A stretch of 47,925 bases of DNA from Bacteroidales bacterium (GTDB lineage: Bacteria; Bacteroidota; Bacteroidia; Bacteroidales; UBA932), in contig JAILNI010000031.1 of assembly GCA_024691765.1 (NCBI GenBank), positions 1 to 47,925 of the forward strand, written 5' to 3'. The notes below the pieces were generated by a model. That model saw nothing but the letters and a program-made list of their open reading frames with translations. It was not told the origin of the DNA and did no database searches. This document shows, one piece after another, positions 6,352 through 14,926 of this stretch. The position numbers and the translations under genes were made by a program. Position 1 is the stretch's first letter, and each line of letters opens with the position of its first letter.

Positions 6352-7374
6352 CTATCGCAGAAGGAGCGGTCCGGCAGCGTAAACGGCGTCTGCTATAGCC
6401 TCTTCCACCAGGTTGGCCGAAAGGGCGCCCACGGCATTCAGGTTGGCCGAAACTTTTTTTTCGTCCGGTCCGACGGAGATGGCATAGACGGTGTCTCCAT
6501 CGGCCGTTGTAAAGGCGGGATTTATACTTCTTGCAAGGCCGGCCGATGCCATCTGGGAGAGGTGCTTGAGCTGGGCAGGGGTGAAGTCCCCGTTGGTGAA
6601 TAGGGCAACAAGGGTGGTATTGGTGGTGCCGGAGGGGGCGCTGATAAACAGGTTCTCTTCGGCCGTTTGCAGCAGCGTTGTGTAAGAATCGGCCTCATCG
6701 GATTGCATTCCTGCTATTTTCTTTCCTTGATAATAGATGTCTCCGTAACTGTTCAGTACTACGGCAACACCGATCTGGAGAGGACCCATCTGGGCGGCGG
6801 CATACCCGATGCCGGCCTTCTGGGCCAGGGCTATTCCGGCTGCTTTCCCTACGGTGGCACCTGTCCCGGCACCTACGCTTCCGCTGCGGGGATCGTTGGC
6901 TGCAAATGAGGCCTCACAAGCTGTGTAGCCCATCTTTTCGTCCGGCCGAACCGTGGCGCTTCGATACCCCAGGTCATAGATGCAACTCTGGCACACGAGG
7001 GGGACCAGGGCGCTGCCGGTCTCGTATCCTTCGCCGTGCTCCTCCAGGCAGCGCGCTACGCCGCCCGATGCCGCAAGGCCATAGGCAGATCCTCCCGAGA
7101 AGACCAGGGCGTTGATGGGGTGGTTCCGTTCTACGGCAATCACTTCCGTTTCCCTGGATGCCGGACCGCCGCCAAAAATCTCTACCGCGGCACGCCCCGG
7201 GACCGTCAGGCGAAACACCGTCACGCCCGTTCCCGCCGCCTCATCCTGCGCATTTCCAACGCTGACTCCCCGAATATCCGAGAAGGGGATGGTCTTCAGG
7301 TTGGAAACCAGTCCCTGTGCCATAAGGGCAGATACCAGCAGTACTCCAATAATGGTCGAAAGAATTCTCTTCAT
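6352..7374 (-). CDS. secreted S58-family (DmpA/NylC-type) aminopeptidase
   Basis: 340 residues. A signal peptide (MKRILSTIIGVLLVSALMAQ) predicts export. The body matches the S58 family of N-terminal-nucleophile hydrolases, which includes L-aminopeptidase/D-esterase DmpA, beta-peptidyl aminopeptidases and the nylon oligomer hydrolase NylC. Seen features are the opening DIRGVSVGNAQD, the glycine-rich FSGGSAYGLAASGG, the GSVGAGTGATVGK segment and the autocleavage site at Asn262-Thr263 (TTNTTLVALFTN). The C-terminal GLARSINPAFTTADGDTVYA also fits. Self-cleavage before Thr263 would create the active alpha/beta heterodimer. Most S58 enzymes are cytoplasmic, so a signal peptide is notable. Ile codon use (4 ATA of about 20) is between those of its left and right neighbours. 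Confidence 0.9.
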   Translation of the reverse strand: MKRILSTIIGVLLVSALMAQGLVSNLKTIPFSDIRGVSVGNAQDEAAGTGVTVFRLTVPGRAAVEIFGGGPASRETEVIAVERNHPINALVFSGGSAYGLAASGGVARCLEEHGEGYETGSALVPLVCQSCIYDLGYRSATVRPDEKMGYTACEASFAANDPRSGSVGAGTGATVGKAAGIALAQKAGIGYAAAQMGPLQIGVAVVLNSYGDIYYQGKKIAGMQSDEADSYTTLLQTAEENLFISAPSGTTNTTLVALFTNGDFTPAQLKHLSQMASAGLARSINPAFTTADGDTVYAISVGPDEKKVSANLNAVGALSANLVEEAIADAVYAAGPLLLR

Positions 7375-7397
7375 GGCGAATATGTCGTATAATATGA

Positions 7398-7405
7398 CAA
7401 AGATA
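7398..7405 (-). promoter_or_regulatory. -7 promoter element of the S58 peptidase gene
   Basis: TATCTTTG on the minus strand, 23 bases before the ATG at 7374. Confidence 0.65.
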
Positions 7406-7580
7406 CGTATTTATTATAAGCTTCGTGACGAATTCCCTGTTTGTCGAACTGGATTTGGCGTGATGAACCTCACGGCCACGCTTCTTTCCGTTTACAGCTG
7501 GCTGCAGCTTGGCGATCTTCAGTTCGATTCCCCGCAGCACCACATATTCGGAGTGTAAAGACAGAATATTTAGGCAAATA
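7406..7580. other. intergenic stretch without a supportable gene
   Basis: Between the S58 promoter and the tRNA-Phe terminator there are short open frames on both strands, but none has a credible start, a recognisable domain or a promoter. It may hold remnants of an older gene; nothing firmer can be said. Confidence 0.4.
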
Positions 7581-7604
7581 GTGGGAACAAAAGTGAGAAC
7601 AAAA
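7581..7604 (+). repeat. two tandem 12-base repeats beside tRNA-Phe
   Basis: GTGGGAACAAAA (7581-7592) is followed directly by GTGAGAACAAAA (7593-7604), differing at one base. They lie just beyond the terminator of tRNA-Phe. Confidence 0.6.
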
Positions 7605-7607
7605 AAG

Positions 7608-7633
7608 AAAACCCGCTGATTATCAGCGGGTTT
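7608..7633 (-). terminator. terminator of tRNA-Phe
   Basis: On the minus strand AACCCGCTGAT pairs with ATCAGCGGGTT and is followed by TTCTTTTTT. Confidence 0.85.
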
Positions 7634-7636
7634 CTG

Positions 7637-7709
7637 TGGTGCTGGGAAGAATCGAACTGCCGACACAAGGATTTTCAGTCCTTTGCTCTACCATCTGAGC
7701 TACAGCACC
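7637..7709 (-). tRNA. tRNA-Phe (anticodon GAA)
   Basis: 73 bases. The acceptor stem GGTGCTG pairs with CAGCACC, followed by discriminator A; CCA is not encoded. The D-loop reads AGCTCAGATGGTAGAGC, the anticodon arm is AAGGA-CTGAAAA-TCCTT with anticodon GAA, and the T-arm contains GTTCGATTC. It has its own promoter upstream and a strong terminator downstream. Confidence 0.97.
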
Positions 7710-7726
7710 ATGCCATATTGGGAATG

Positions 7727-7734
7727 CAAAGGTA
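7727..7734 (-). promoter_or_regulatory. promoter of tRNA-Phe
   Basis: TACCTTTG on the minus strand matches the -7 element, with TTTG 19 bases further upstream as the -33 element. The tRNA starts 17 bases downstream. Confidence 0.75.
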
Positions 7735-7767
7735 GAAATATTTTGAGACTTTACAAATAAATTTTGA

Positions 7768-7775
7768 TATTTTTG
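7768..7775 (+). promoter_or_regulatory. promoter of the priA-like gene, leaderless spacing
   Basis: TATTTTTG with TTTG at 7742-7745 as a possible -33 element. Only seven bases separate the -7 element from the ATG at 7783, so transcription should begin at or almost at the start codon. Confidence 0.65.
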
Positions 7776-7782
7776 TATTCCG

Positions 7783-9393
7783 ATGAAGGAGCCGTGTTAC
7801 ATACAGGTAATCGTGCCGCTCCGGCTGGAGTGGACGCCGACGTACAGGAGTCCGGAGCCGCTGGAGCCCGGGACGAGGGTGTCGGTGGTTTTCGCCCGCC
7901 GCAGCTATGTGGGGGTGGTCTGGAAGACCGGCGTCACCCCCGACATCGACGGCTCCCGCATCCAGGACATACTACGTAAGGAAGAAGGCCTCTCCCCCGT
8001 CACTCCTGAAGAACTGAAGTTCTGGGAGTTCATCTCCGACTATTACCTATGCACGATCGGCGAAGTCTACAAAGCCGCCTACCCCGCCGGAAAAATACGC
8101 AGCGAGCAGAAGGCCGCGAACATCCTCCAGCGCCTTAAAAGCCGGCTTGCCGTGCGCGAAGAAGCCCTCACGAAAAAGCACAAGGACAGCGTGCGAGAGC
8201 GGCTCGAGGGCGAGAAAGCGGCCATCGCCGCCCAGATCGAAGCCCTGACCAAAATCCCCGCAGCCGCAAAGTCCGCCAAGCCTGCCCCCGGAAAGCCGAC
8301 GCTGCTGACCGGCGGCGGCCGCACGGAAGTCTACCTTCAGCTCTGCCGCGAAACCGTAGCCAAAGGCTTCAACGTGCTGGTTCTCAACCCCGAAATCGCC
8401 GCCTCGGAGCAACTGGACGGCATATTCGAGGACGCCTTCCCCGGCCAGGTCCACTGCGTCAGTTCCCACATCACGGAAACACGCAGGCGCAGCATCGCCG
8501 AAGACATACGCTGCTTCGGCGGGCAGATAGTCACGGGCACCCGCAGTGCACTGTTCCTCCCCTGGAGCCGCCTCGGCCTGATCATTGTCGAAAACGAGCA
8601 GGACATTTTCTTAAAGCAGACCGAGCCCGCCCCCCGCTACAATGCCCGTGACGCCGCCGTCATGCTCGGCCGCATCCACCAAGCCCGCGTGGTGTTGGGC
8701 GCCCCCTCCCCTTCCCTCGAGTCGCTCCACAACGTCCTGACGGGCAAATATGAGCTCAGGCAGACAGGCGCCGTCCCTCCCTGCGGCACCATCATCGACA
8801 TAAGCGCCGAGCGCCGCAAGAACGGCATGCTCGGCTGCATATCCCGCAAACTCATTGAAGCGGCATCCAAATCAGCCGGCCCCGTGGCCTTCATACGCGG
8901 CTGGGAGAAGCCGGACGAACTGACAGAAGAAATCTCCAAACTCTTCCCCGACAGGCAGATAGACATCCTGACCCTCCAGCAGGCCCGCCTGTCCGACCTG
9001 CGCGGCTATGCCCTCATAGCCGTGCTGCAGGCCGACGCCCTGTTCCCCGAGGGAGACTTCCGGGCCGACGAGCGTGCCGTGCAGGCCCTCGCCATGCTGC
9101 GCGAGCAGTGCACCGGCGAGTTCATCGTCCAGACGGCCAAGGCCGACCACCCCGTGTTCAGCAGCAGCGAAGATATCGCAGGCAAGCTCCTCGAGGAGCG
9201 GCGCGCCTTCGGCCTCCCTCCCTATACCCGCCTGATAGACACCGACTTCGGCGGCCACAAGGAGCGCCTGACCTTCCCCTGTGACTCCACCCTCAGCACC
9301 CGTAAGAAACAACTGCGCGCCCGCGCCCTGGCGTTCGAAAAGAAGACCGGAGGCAAGGCACGCGCCACAATAGACGTAGATCCAATATTATGA
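7783..9393 (+). CDS. degenerate PriA-like protein (primosomal protein N' homologue without helicase motifs)
   Basis: 536 residues against roughly 730-830 in normal PriA. PriA is the 3-prime to 5-prime helicase that reloads the replisome at stalled forks. The N-terminal DNA-binding domain is present (MKEPCYIQVIVPLRL, then GTRVSVVFARRSYVGVVW). The family pattern then continues, but the key residues are gone. The Walker A region reads LLTGGGRTEVYLQL (about residues 172-185) instead of GxTGSGKTE, and the DEEH box reads VENEQD (about 269-274). The block of eight zinc-binding cysteines is missing, with no CxxC pair anywhere. Later PriA landmarks remain: PRYNARDAA, DFRADERAVQ, FGLPPYTRLID and the ending IDVDP. 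The reading frame is intact, so it is an evolved, probably structural protein. It overlaps lpd by four bases. Confidence 0.8.
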   Translation: MKEPCYIQVIVPLRLEWTPTYRSPEPLEPGTRVSVVFARRSYVGVVWKTGVTPDIDGSRIQDILRKEEGLSPVTPEELKFWEFISDYYLCTIGEVYKAAYPAGKIRSEQKAANILQRLKSRLAVREEALTKKHKDSVRERLEGEKAAIAAQIEALTKIPAAAKSAKPAPGKPTLLTGGGRTEVYLQLCRETVAKGFNVLVLNPEIAASEQLDGIFEDAFPGQVHCVSSHITETRRRSIAEDIRCFGGQIVTGTRSALFLPWSRLGLIIVENEQDIFLKQTEPAPRYNARDAAVMLGRIHQARVVLGAPSPSLESLHNVLTGKYELRQTGAVPPCGTIIDISAERRKNGMLGCISRKLIEAASKSAGPVAFIRGWEKPDELTEEISKLFPDRQIDILTLQQARLSDLRGYALIAVLQADALFPEGDFRADERAVQALAMLREQCTGEFIVQTAKADHPVFSSSEDIAGKLLEERRAFGLPPYTRLIDTDFGGHKERLTFPCDSTLSTRKKQLRARALAFEKKTGGKARATIDVDPIL

Positions 9394-10640
9394 AAATTAT
9401 CATTATCGGCGCAGGCCCCGGCGGCTATGAGACCGCAGCGGAAGCCGCATCCCGCGGCATTGAGACAATACTTATCAGCGACGGTCCCCTCGGCGGCACC
9501 TGCCTCAACGAAGGCTGCATCCCCACCAAGGCCCTCTGCGCCATAGACGCCCCCGACCAGGAGCGCAAGCAGGCGGTCATCGAGCAGTTGCGCGCAGGCA
9601 TATCCCAACTGATGCGCAACAAGCTCATCACCCTCGTGGAAGGCCGCGCGAAACTGCTCAGCCCCCGCAGCGTAGAAGCCGCAGGCAGCGTCTACGAAGC
9701 CGACGCCATCATCATCGCCACCGGCTCCGTCAGCGCCTCCCTGCCCATCCCGGGCGCGGAACTCACCATCGACTCCGCCGCAATGCTGAACCTCAGCAAC
9801 GTGCCCCGCAGGCTCTGCGTCATCGGCGGCGGCGTAATCGGACTCGAATTCGCATCCGTCTACCGCAAGTTCGGTTCGGAAGTCACGGTGCTCGAATTCT
9901 GCCCCGGCATACTCCCCCGCTTCGACACCGACCTCGCCAAGCGCCTCAAGGCCTCGCTCGTAAAGCGCGGAATATCAATAGAAACCTCCGCCCGCGTAAC
10001 CGCTATCGCCCCAGGAAAGGTCCTCTGGACAAAGGCCGACAAGGAGTATGAGACCGAAGCCGACTGCATACTGATGGCCGTCGGACGCCGTCCCAACCTG
10101 GCATCCCTCAACCTCGACGACCTCGGCATCACCCACGGTCCCCGCGGCATCGCTGTGGACGCCAACATGCAGACCAATGTGCCTGGGATCTACGCCATCG
10201 GCGACATCACCGGCGGAATGATGCTGGCCCACGTCGCCTCAGCCCACGGCCGCAGGGCCCTGAACCACATCTGCGGCACCCCCGACGGCATCGACTTCTC
10301 CATCGTCCCCGCCGCAGTCTTCACCGTTCCCGAAGTCGCCTGCGTGGGCAAAACCGAAGAAGAATGCGAAGGCATGGAAATACTCACGGGCAAGGCCAAC
10401 TACCGCGCCAACGGCAAGGCAGTTGCGTCCGGCGAAGCCGACGGCTGGTGCAAGGTCGTTGCCGAAAAGGCCAGCGGCCGCATCCTGGGAGCACACATCA
10501 TGGGCGCCCACGCCTCCGACATCATCCACGAGGCCGCAGTCCTCATAGCCCTCGGCGCAACTGTCAGCCAGGCGGGCGACATAATCCACGCCCACCCCAC
10601 GCTCAGCGAGGTCCTGCTGGCAGCTATTCGCTCTTGCTGA
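9390..10640 (+). CDS. lpd: dihydrolipoamide dehydrogenase-like flavoprotein disulfide reductase
   Basis: 416 residues, shorter than the usual 450-475. It carries the FAD-binding GAGPGGYETAAEA at the N-terminus, the redox disulfide in GGTCLNEGCIPTKA, the NAD-binding GGGVIGLEFASVY, the second FAD motif YAIGDITGG, and the C-terminal HPTLSE catalytic His-Glu pair. The shortening lies mainly in the helical segment after the disulfide. These motifs fit E3 of 2-oxoacid dehydrogenase or glycine cleavage complexes, but no E1, E2 or lipoyl protein gene is nearby. Its start overlaps the priA-like stop (ATGA), so the two are cotranslated. Its 3-prime end overlaps the opposing PPDK-like gene by 17 bases. 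It could serve another disulfide substrate. Confidence 0.88.
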   Translation: MKIIIIGAGPGGYETAAEAASRGIETILISDGPLGGTCLNEGCIPTKALCAIDAPDQERKQAVIEQLRAGISQLMRNKLITLVEGRAKLLSPRSVEAAGSVYEADAIIIATGSVSASLPIPGAELTIDSAAMLNLSNVPRRLCVIGGGVIGLEFASVYRKFGSEVTVLEFCPGILPRFDTDLAKRLKASLVKRGISIETSARVTAIAPGKVLWTKADKEYETEADCILMAVGRRPNLASLNLDDLGITHGPRGIAVDANMQTNVPGIYAIGDITGGMMLAHVASAHGRRALNHICGTPDGIDFSIVPAAVFTVPEVACVGKTEEECEGMEILTGKANYRANGKAVASGEADGWCKVVAEKASGRILGAHIMGAHASDIIHEAAVLIALGATVSQAGDIIHAHPTLSEVLLAAIRSC

Positions 10641-13560
10641 TCACGGCCCGGCCCGTCTTTCCGTCTATGCACACGGAAAGGGGCTCCGGGAAGCGCACGT
10701 GGCGCAGATACTCCGTCTCCTCAACCGCGGGCAGGGCATCCAGCACGCTGAAATCCAGCACTTCCTGCGGACGGGCGAAAGAGTTCACGTTGATGTAGCC
10801 CACGTTGAAGGACGTCAGGTTCTGGAAGAAATGCGTCCCCTGGCTCGGGTCGATCTGGAAGTTCTCCAGGGAGCACTCCACTATCGCCTTCGCCTCCGAG
10901 ATATCACCCCAGCCCACAGGCACGCCAAGGGTGGGCTGGCTGGTGCCCCAGCGGCCGAATCCGATAAGCACATAGCCGAGCCCGTCTTTCTGCATGCGGG
11001 CGTTGATGTCCGACACCTGTCGCGCCATATCATAGGTCCTGAGCACGTCCCAGGCCGATTCCTTCAGATAAACGACGTCCCGCAGGCCCTCGATCCAGCC
11101 CACGCCGAGAGCGCACTCCGAGCGCAGCCAGGCGTGGCTGCAGTCTATCTCATCCCAATCGACGTCCGTGAAACGAGAGTCTTCGGAAATGGGACGTACC
11201 TGCAGGACCGAGAAGCGGCCGCGGCCGTCGGAATCGAAGTCGGCGGCAAATTCCAGCTCGACTTCGCACTTCATCTCGGTGCGGGATATATCCAGCAGCG
11301 TCTGGAGGATTTCGGCAATCGGGAAGGTGTTGTAGCGAAGCATTCCCGCGAAAGTGATATACTTGGGACCTTCGGGAAGGGCCGAATCGACTATGCGCAT
11401 GTTCCCGAGATCCCATGTCGAAGCCACCCGCTTCAGCGAGGGGAAATCCAGGCACTCGTCCACTCCCAGGCGGGCGAGGTTGACTGAATCGTTGACCGAC
11501 GCCTTGAACTTCTCCGGACGCAGGTCCATGGCGTACATAACCCTTTGTGTCTCACGCACAGTGAGTTCCGGAGTTGAGGTCTGCAGCGCATGCTTGGGGT
11601 ACTTAGGCGAGAAGCGCAACACCTGCTCCCCGTCCACGACCGCTTTTCCGAGGCCGTAGGCGAGCTTCACGATTCCGTCTTCAGGCTTCTCGTGCCCCAC
11701 CGGATAGAAGTTGATGGAACGGGCCACTCCGGACAAAGTCGGGAAGAAATAGTCCCCCTGCTTGCTGCCGCATATTTCCTGTATGACGATAGCCATCTTC
11801 TCTTCCGAAATCACGTTCCCGGAAGAAACTATGTAGCTCTTGGCAGACTGGAAATACACGCTGGCATACACGCTCGTGATAGCCCTTGACAGCATACGCA
11901 GCTGCTGGTCCTCGTTCTGCGCCGCCGGAATCATGTAGGTGGAATACACCCCCGCGAAGGGCTGGTGGTAGGAGTCCTCCAGCTTGGAGGAGGAGCGCAC
12001 CGCCAGCGGCCTGCGGACCACACGGATAAACGCCCTCAGGGCATCCAGGAGGTCACGGGGCAGCGGCGAGGCCACGAATTCGGACAGCAGCTCGGAGTCG
12101 CTGAGGTCGGAGTTGATGACGTATTTCAGGCCGTTCTCCTTGATGAAACGGTCGAAGAAGTCGGTCGTGATCACGAGGGTGCGGGGCACCATCACGCGCA
12201 CGTCCTCCCACTTGTCGTAGAGGTCGTACTTTTGCAGAATATGGTTCAGGAAAGCGAGCCCCCTTGCCTTGCCGCCGATGGAATCCCGGCCGTAGCGGGC
12301 GAAGCGTATGGCATCGTTGTAGGATTCGGGATTGAATGCGGCCACAACGCCCAGGCCCTGGGACATACGGTAGTCGTGGATGGCGGCGACGTCGGCCTTG
12401 CGGTGCGACTCTATGTCGTCGTAGTCCTCGGAACGAATGGGACGGAGTTTCTGGCCGAGGGGGAACAAGCCTCTGGCGAACAGCCACTTGGAGAGGTAGT
12501 TGTTGTCGGTCAGGCGACGGAAATCCGCGGCCGGAATGGTGCGTATGACTTTCTCAAACTCGTATAGATCGCGCGCCCTCGCCATCTCTTCGTGCGTTTC
12601 GGGATCGATGACCACGAAGTCGCCGAAACCGAACTCCCTTTCGATATACTCGCCGAGCTCCTGTATGAGGGTTTTGGAGGACTTCAGCAGGAAACCCACC
12701 TTGAGCTTTTCAGCGGTGCGCTTCATGCTGGCCTGGGAGGACTGCATCAGGAACGACATCCTGGGATTGTCGGCCCGCACCAGCTTGCAGAGGTCCACTC
12801 CGGCGTCGATCTTCTCAGATGACGATGGATCGCCCTTGTGGAGCACGAAACCGACGTCCGATATGACGCCGAGCAGGTTGTGCTTGTATTTTTCGTAGAG
12901 GGCGACCGCGTCGTCGTAGTTGGTGGCCATCAGGATTTTGGGACGGGCGCGCTTGCGCATGGTCTGCTGCTGCTCGTTCAGAGCGTCCTTGATGGCTTCT
13001 GTGTTCTGCTGCAGGACCAGCTTGTAGAGCGCGGGCAGGTAGGTGGAGTAGTACTTGATGGAGTCTTCCACCAGCAGGATGGCCTGCACCCCGTTCTCCA
13101 GGATGTCGGTCTCCGCGTTCATCCGATCCTCTATCAGCTTGATAATGGCTATGATAAGGTCGGTGGACCAGTTCCAGCAGAATATGTAATCTATTGCCTC
13201 GGTGCCGGCCTCTTCGATTTTGCGGTAGACTTCGCGGGAGAAGGATGACAGCAGGACTATAGGCACGGACGGATCGAACTCCTTGGCCCGTGAGGCAAAA
13301 TCGAACACGTTAACCTCGCCCACGTAGTACATGGTGATGATGAGGTCGTAGCGCTCGCCCCTGGCAAGCAGGTCAAGGGCTCCGGCGGTGGTCTCCACCT
13401 TGTGGATTTCCGGAGGATTGCTGAGGTGCAGGTAGTTGTATTCCTGCGCGATCTGGACGTCGATCCTGCCATCCTCTTCGAGGGAGAAACTGTCGTAGCT
13501 GTTGCAAATCAGCAGGATACTGCGTATCCGCCTTGCCATCAAGTCCTTGCCGTCCTTCAT
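10624..13560 (-). CDS. PEP/pyruvate-binding (PPDK_N) protein with two receiver-like domains
   Basis: 978 residues. Two N-terminal segments resemble response-regulator receivers. One spans about residues 6-140 (SILLICNSYDS, IVLLSSF). The other spans about 160-310 (ILLVEDS, GVISDVGF, LLKSSK), with acidic residues at typical positions. From about 425 a PPDK/PEP-synthase ATP-grasp domain follows: DSIGGKARGLAFL, then LAVRSSSKLEDS at about 523 and LQVRPIS near 788. The phosphohistidine swivelling domain and the PEP/pyruvate-binding barrel of true PPDK or PEP synthase are absent, so it should not make PEP by the classical route. Similar large proteins occur in Bacteroidetes but their role is not established to my knowledge. 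It follows gdhA by ten bases on the same strand and is probably cotranscribed. Confidence 0.8.
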   Translation of the reverse strand: MKDGKDLMARRIRSILLICNSYDSFSLEEDGRIDVQIAQEYNYLHLSNPPEIHKVETTAGALDLLARGERYDLIITMYYVGEVNVFDFASRAKEFDPSVPIVLLSSFSREVYRKIEEAGTEAIDYIFCWNWSTDLIIAIIKLIEDRMNAETDILENGVQAILLVEDSIKYYSTYLPALYKLVLQQNTEAIKDALNEQQQTMRKRARPKILMATNYDDAVALYEKYKHNLLGVISDVGFVLHKGDPSSSEKIDAGVDLCKLVRADNPRMSFLMQSSQASMKRTAEKLKVGFLLKSSKTLIQELGEYIEREFGFGDFVVIDPETHEEMARARDLYEFEKVIRTIPAADFRRLTDNNYLSKWLFARGLFPLGQKLRPIRSEDYDDIESHRKADVAAIHDYRMSQGLGVVAAFNPESYNDAIRFARYGRDSIGGKARGLAFLNHILQKYDLYDKWEDVRVMVPRTLVITTDFFDRFIKENGLKYVINSDLSDSELLSEFVASPLPRDLLDALRAFIRVVRRPLAVRSSSKLEDSYHQPFAGVYSTYMIPAAQNEDQQLRMLSRAITSVYASVYFQSAKSYIVSSGNVISEEKMAIVIQEICGSKQGDYFFPTLSGVARSINFYPVGHEKPEDGIVKLAYGLGKAVVDGEQVLRFSPKYPKHALQTSTPELTVRETQRVMYAMDLRPEKFKASVNDSVNLARLGVDECLDFPSLKRVASTWDLGNMRIVDSALPEGPKYITFAGMLRYNTFPIAEILQTLLDISRTEMKCEVELEFAADFDSDGRGRFSVLQVRPISEDSRFTDVDWDEIDCSHAWLRSECALGVGWIEGLRDVVYLKESAWDVLRTYDMARQVSDINARMQKDGLGYVLIGFGRWGTSQPTLGVPVGWGDISEAKAIVECSLENFQIDPSQGTHFFQNLTSFNVGYINVNSFARPQEVLDFSVLDALPAVEETEYLRHVRFPEPLSVCIDGKTGRAVISKSE

Positions 13561-13570
13561 AGTGTGCCGG

Positions 13571-14926
13571 TTAAACGAGTCCCTGGTCCATCATCGCGCC
13601 CGCCACCTTCAGGAAGCCGGCGGTGTTGGCGCCCTTGACGTAGTTGACGTAGCCGTCCTCTTCCGTACCGTATTTGATGCAGGCCTCGTGGATGTCCGAC
13701 ATGATGCGGTGGAGCTGGGTGTCCACTTCTTCGGGAGTCCACTTCTGGCGTATGGAGTTCTGGGTCATTTCAAGTCCCGAAACGGCCACGCCGCCGGCAT
13801 TGGACGCCTTGCCCGGGGAATAGAGCAGCTTAGCTCCCTGGATGATGGCGATAGCCTCGGGGGTGGTGGGCATGTTGGCGCCTTCCGTGACGCAGATGCA
13901 GCCGTTGTCGACCAGCTTCTGCGCCCCTTCGGCGTCGAGCTCGTTCTGGGTTGCGCACGGCAGGGCGATGTCGCACTTGATGCCCCACGGGCGCTCGCCG
14001 GGATAGTATTTCGATGCGGGATACTTGGCGGCGTATTCCTTGATACGGCCGCGGGCCACGTTCTTAAGTTGCTGGACGTAAGCGAATTTCTCCTCGTCGA
14101 GGCCGTCGGGGTCGTAAATGAAGCCGTCGGAGTCGGAGAGCGTCACGACCTTTGCCCCGAGCCGCATCGCCTTTGCCGCAGCATATTGTGCCACGTTGCC
14201 GGCGCCGGACACGACCACCGTCTTGCCTTCGAAGGACTCGCCGCGGGTGGCTAGCATCTGCTGGGCGAAATAGCACACGCCGAAACCAGTGGCCTCAGGG
14301 CGCAGGCTGCTGCCGCCCCACGCGAAGCCCTTGCCGGTCAGCGTGCCGGAGAATTCGTCGCGCAGGCGCTTGTACTGTCCGAAAAGGTAGCCGATTTCGC
14401 GGCCGCCCACGCCGATGTCGCCGGCGGGCACATCAGTGTCCTGGCCGATATGCCTCTGGAGCTCGGTCATGAAGCTCTGGCAGAAACGCATCACTTCGGC
14501 GTCGGACTTGCCGCGGGGGTTGAAATCGGAACCGCCCTTGGCGCCGCCCATCGGGAGGGTGGTCAGGGCATTCTTGAAGGTCTGCTCGAAGGCGAGGAAC
14601 TTCATGATGCTGAGGTTCACGCTGGGATGGAAACGTATGCCGCCCTTGTAGGGGCCGATGGCACTGTTCATCTGCACGCGGAAGCCGCGGTTGATCTGGA
14701 TCTCGCCCGCATCGTCCATCCAGGGCACGCGGAACATGATGACACGCTCGGGCTCGACCATCCTCTCCATGATCTTGCTGTCAAGGAGATAGGGGTAGGC
14801 CTCAAGGCAGGGGGCGACGCTTGTCAGCACCTCGCTGACCGCCTGGTGAAACTCGGGTTCGCCGGGGTTACGGGCCTGAAGCTCCGCCATGAATCCGGCT
14901 ATGTATTTATCTGTGAATCTGCTCAT
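13571..14926 (-). CDS. gdhA: NADP-type glutamate dehydrogenase
   Basis: 451 residues, the normal length for the hexameric bacterial enzyme that makes glutamate from 2-oxoglutarate, ammonium and NAD(P)H. Seen are the substrate-binding KGGIRFHPSVN and PMGGAKGGSDFNP (with the catalytic Lys), GGREIGYLFGQYKRL, the dinucleotide fold VVVSGAGNVAQYAAAKA and the late SNAGGVAVSGLEM. NADP preference is inferred from overall resemblance to GdhA of Bacteroides and enterics. Its ATG shares a base with the stop of ddh (TAATG), which indicates translational coupling. The PPDK-like gene follows after ten bases. All three genes probably form one ammonium-assimilation operon. Confidence 0.96.
   Translation of the reverse strand: MSRFTDKYIAGFMAELQARNPGEPEFHQAVSEVLTSVAPCLEAYPYLLDSKIMERMVEPERVIMFRVPWMDDAGEIQINRGFRVQMNSAIGPYKGGIRFHPSVNLSIMKFLAFEQTFKNALTTLPMGGAKGGSDFNPRGKSDAEVMRFCQSFMTELQRHIGQDTDVPAGDIGVGGREIGYLFGQYKRLRDEFSGTLTGKGFAWGGSSLRPEATGFGVCYFAQQMLATRGESFEGKTVVVSGAGNVAQYAAAKAMRLGAKVVTLSDSDGFIYDPDGLDEEKFAYVQQLKNVARGRIKEYAAKYPASKYYPGERPWGIKCDIALPCATQNELDAEGAQKLVDNGCICVTEGANMPTTPEAIAIIQGAKLLYSPGKASNAGGVAVSGLEMTQNSIRQKWTPEEVDTQLHRIMSDIHEACIKYGTEEDGYVNYVKGANTAGFLKVAGAMMDQGLV

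Noticed and set aside
7241..7666. Minus-strand frame of 141 codons between the S58 gene and tRNA-Phe
   Set aside because: It crosses the tRNA-Phe terminator, the S58 promoter and the start of the S58 gene, and shows no domain; I considered an integrase remnant but no recombinase residues are present.
10624..13560. Calling the PPDK-like protein a true PEP synthase or pyruvate phosphate dikinase
   Set aside because: The phosphohistidine motif and the PEP/pyruvate-binding domain are absent.
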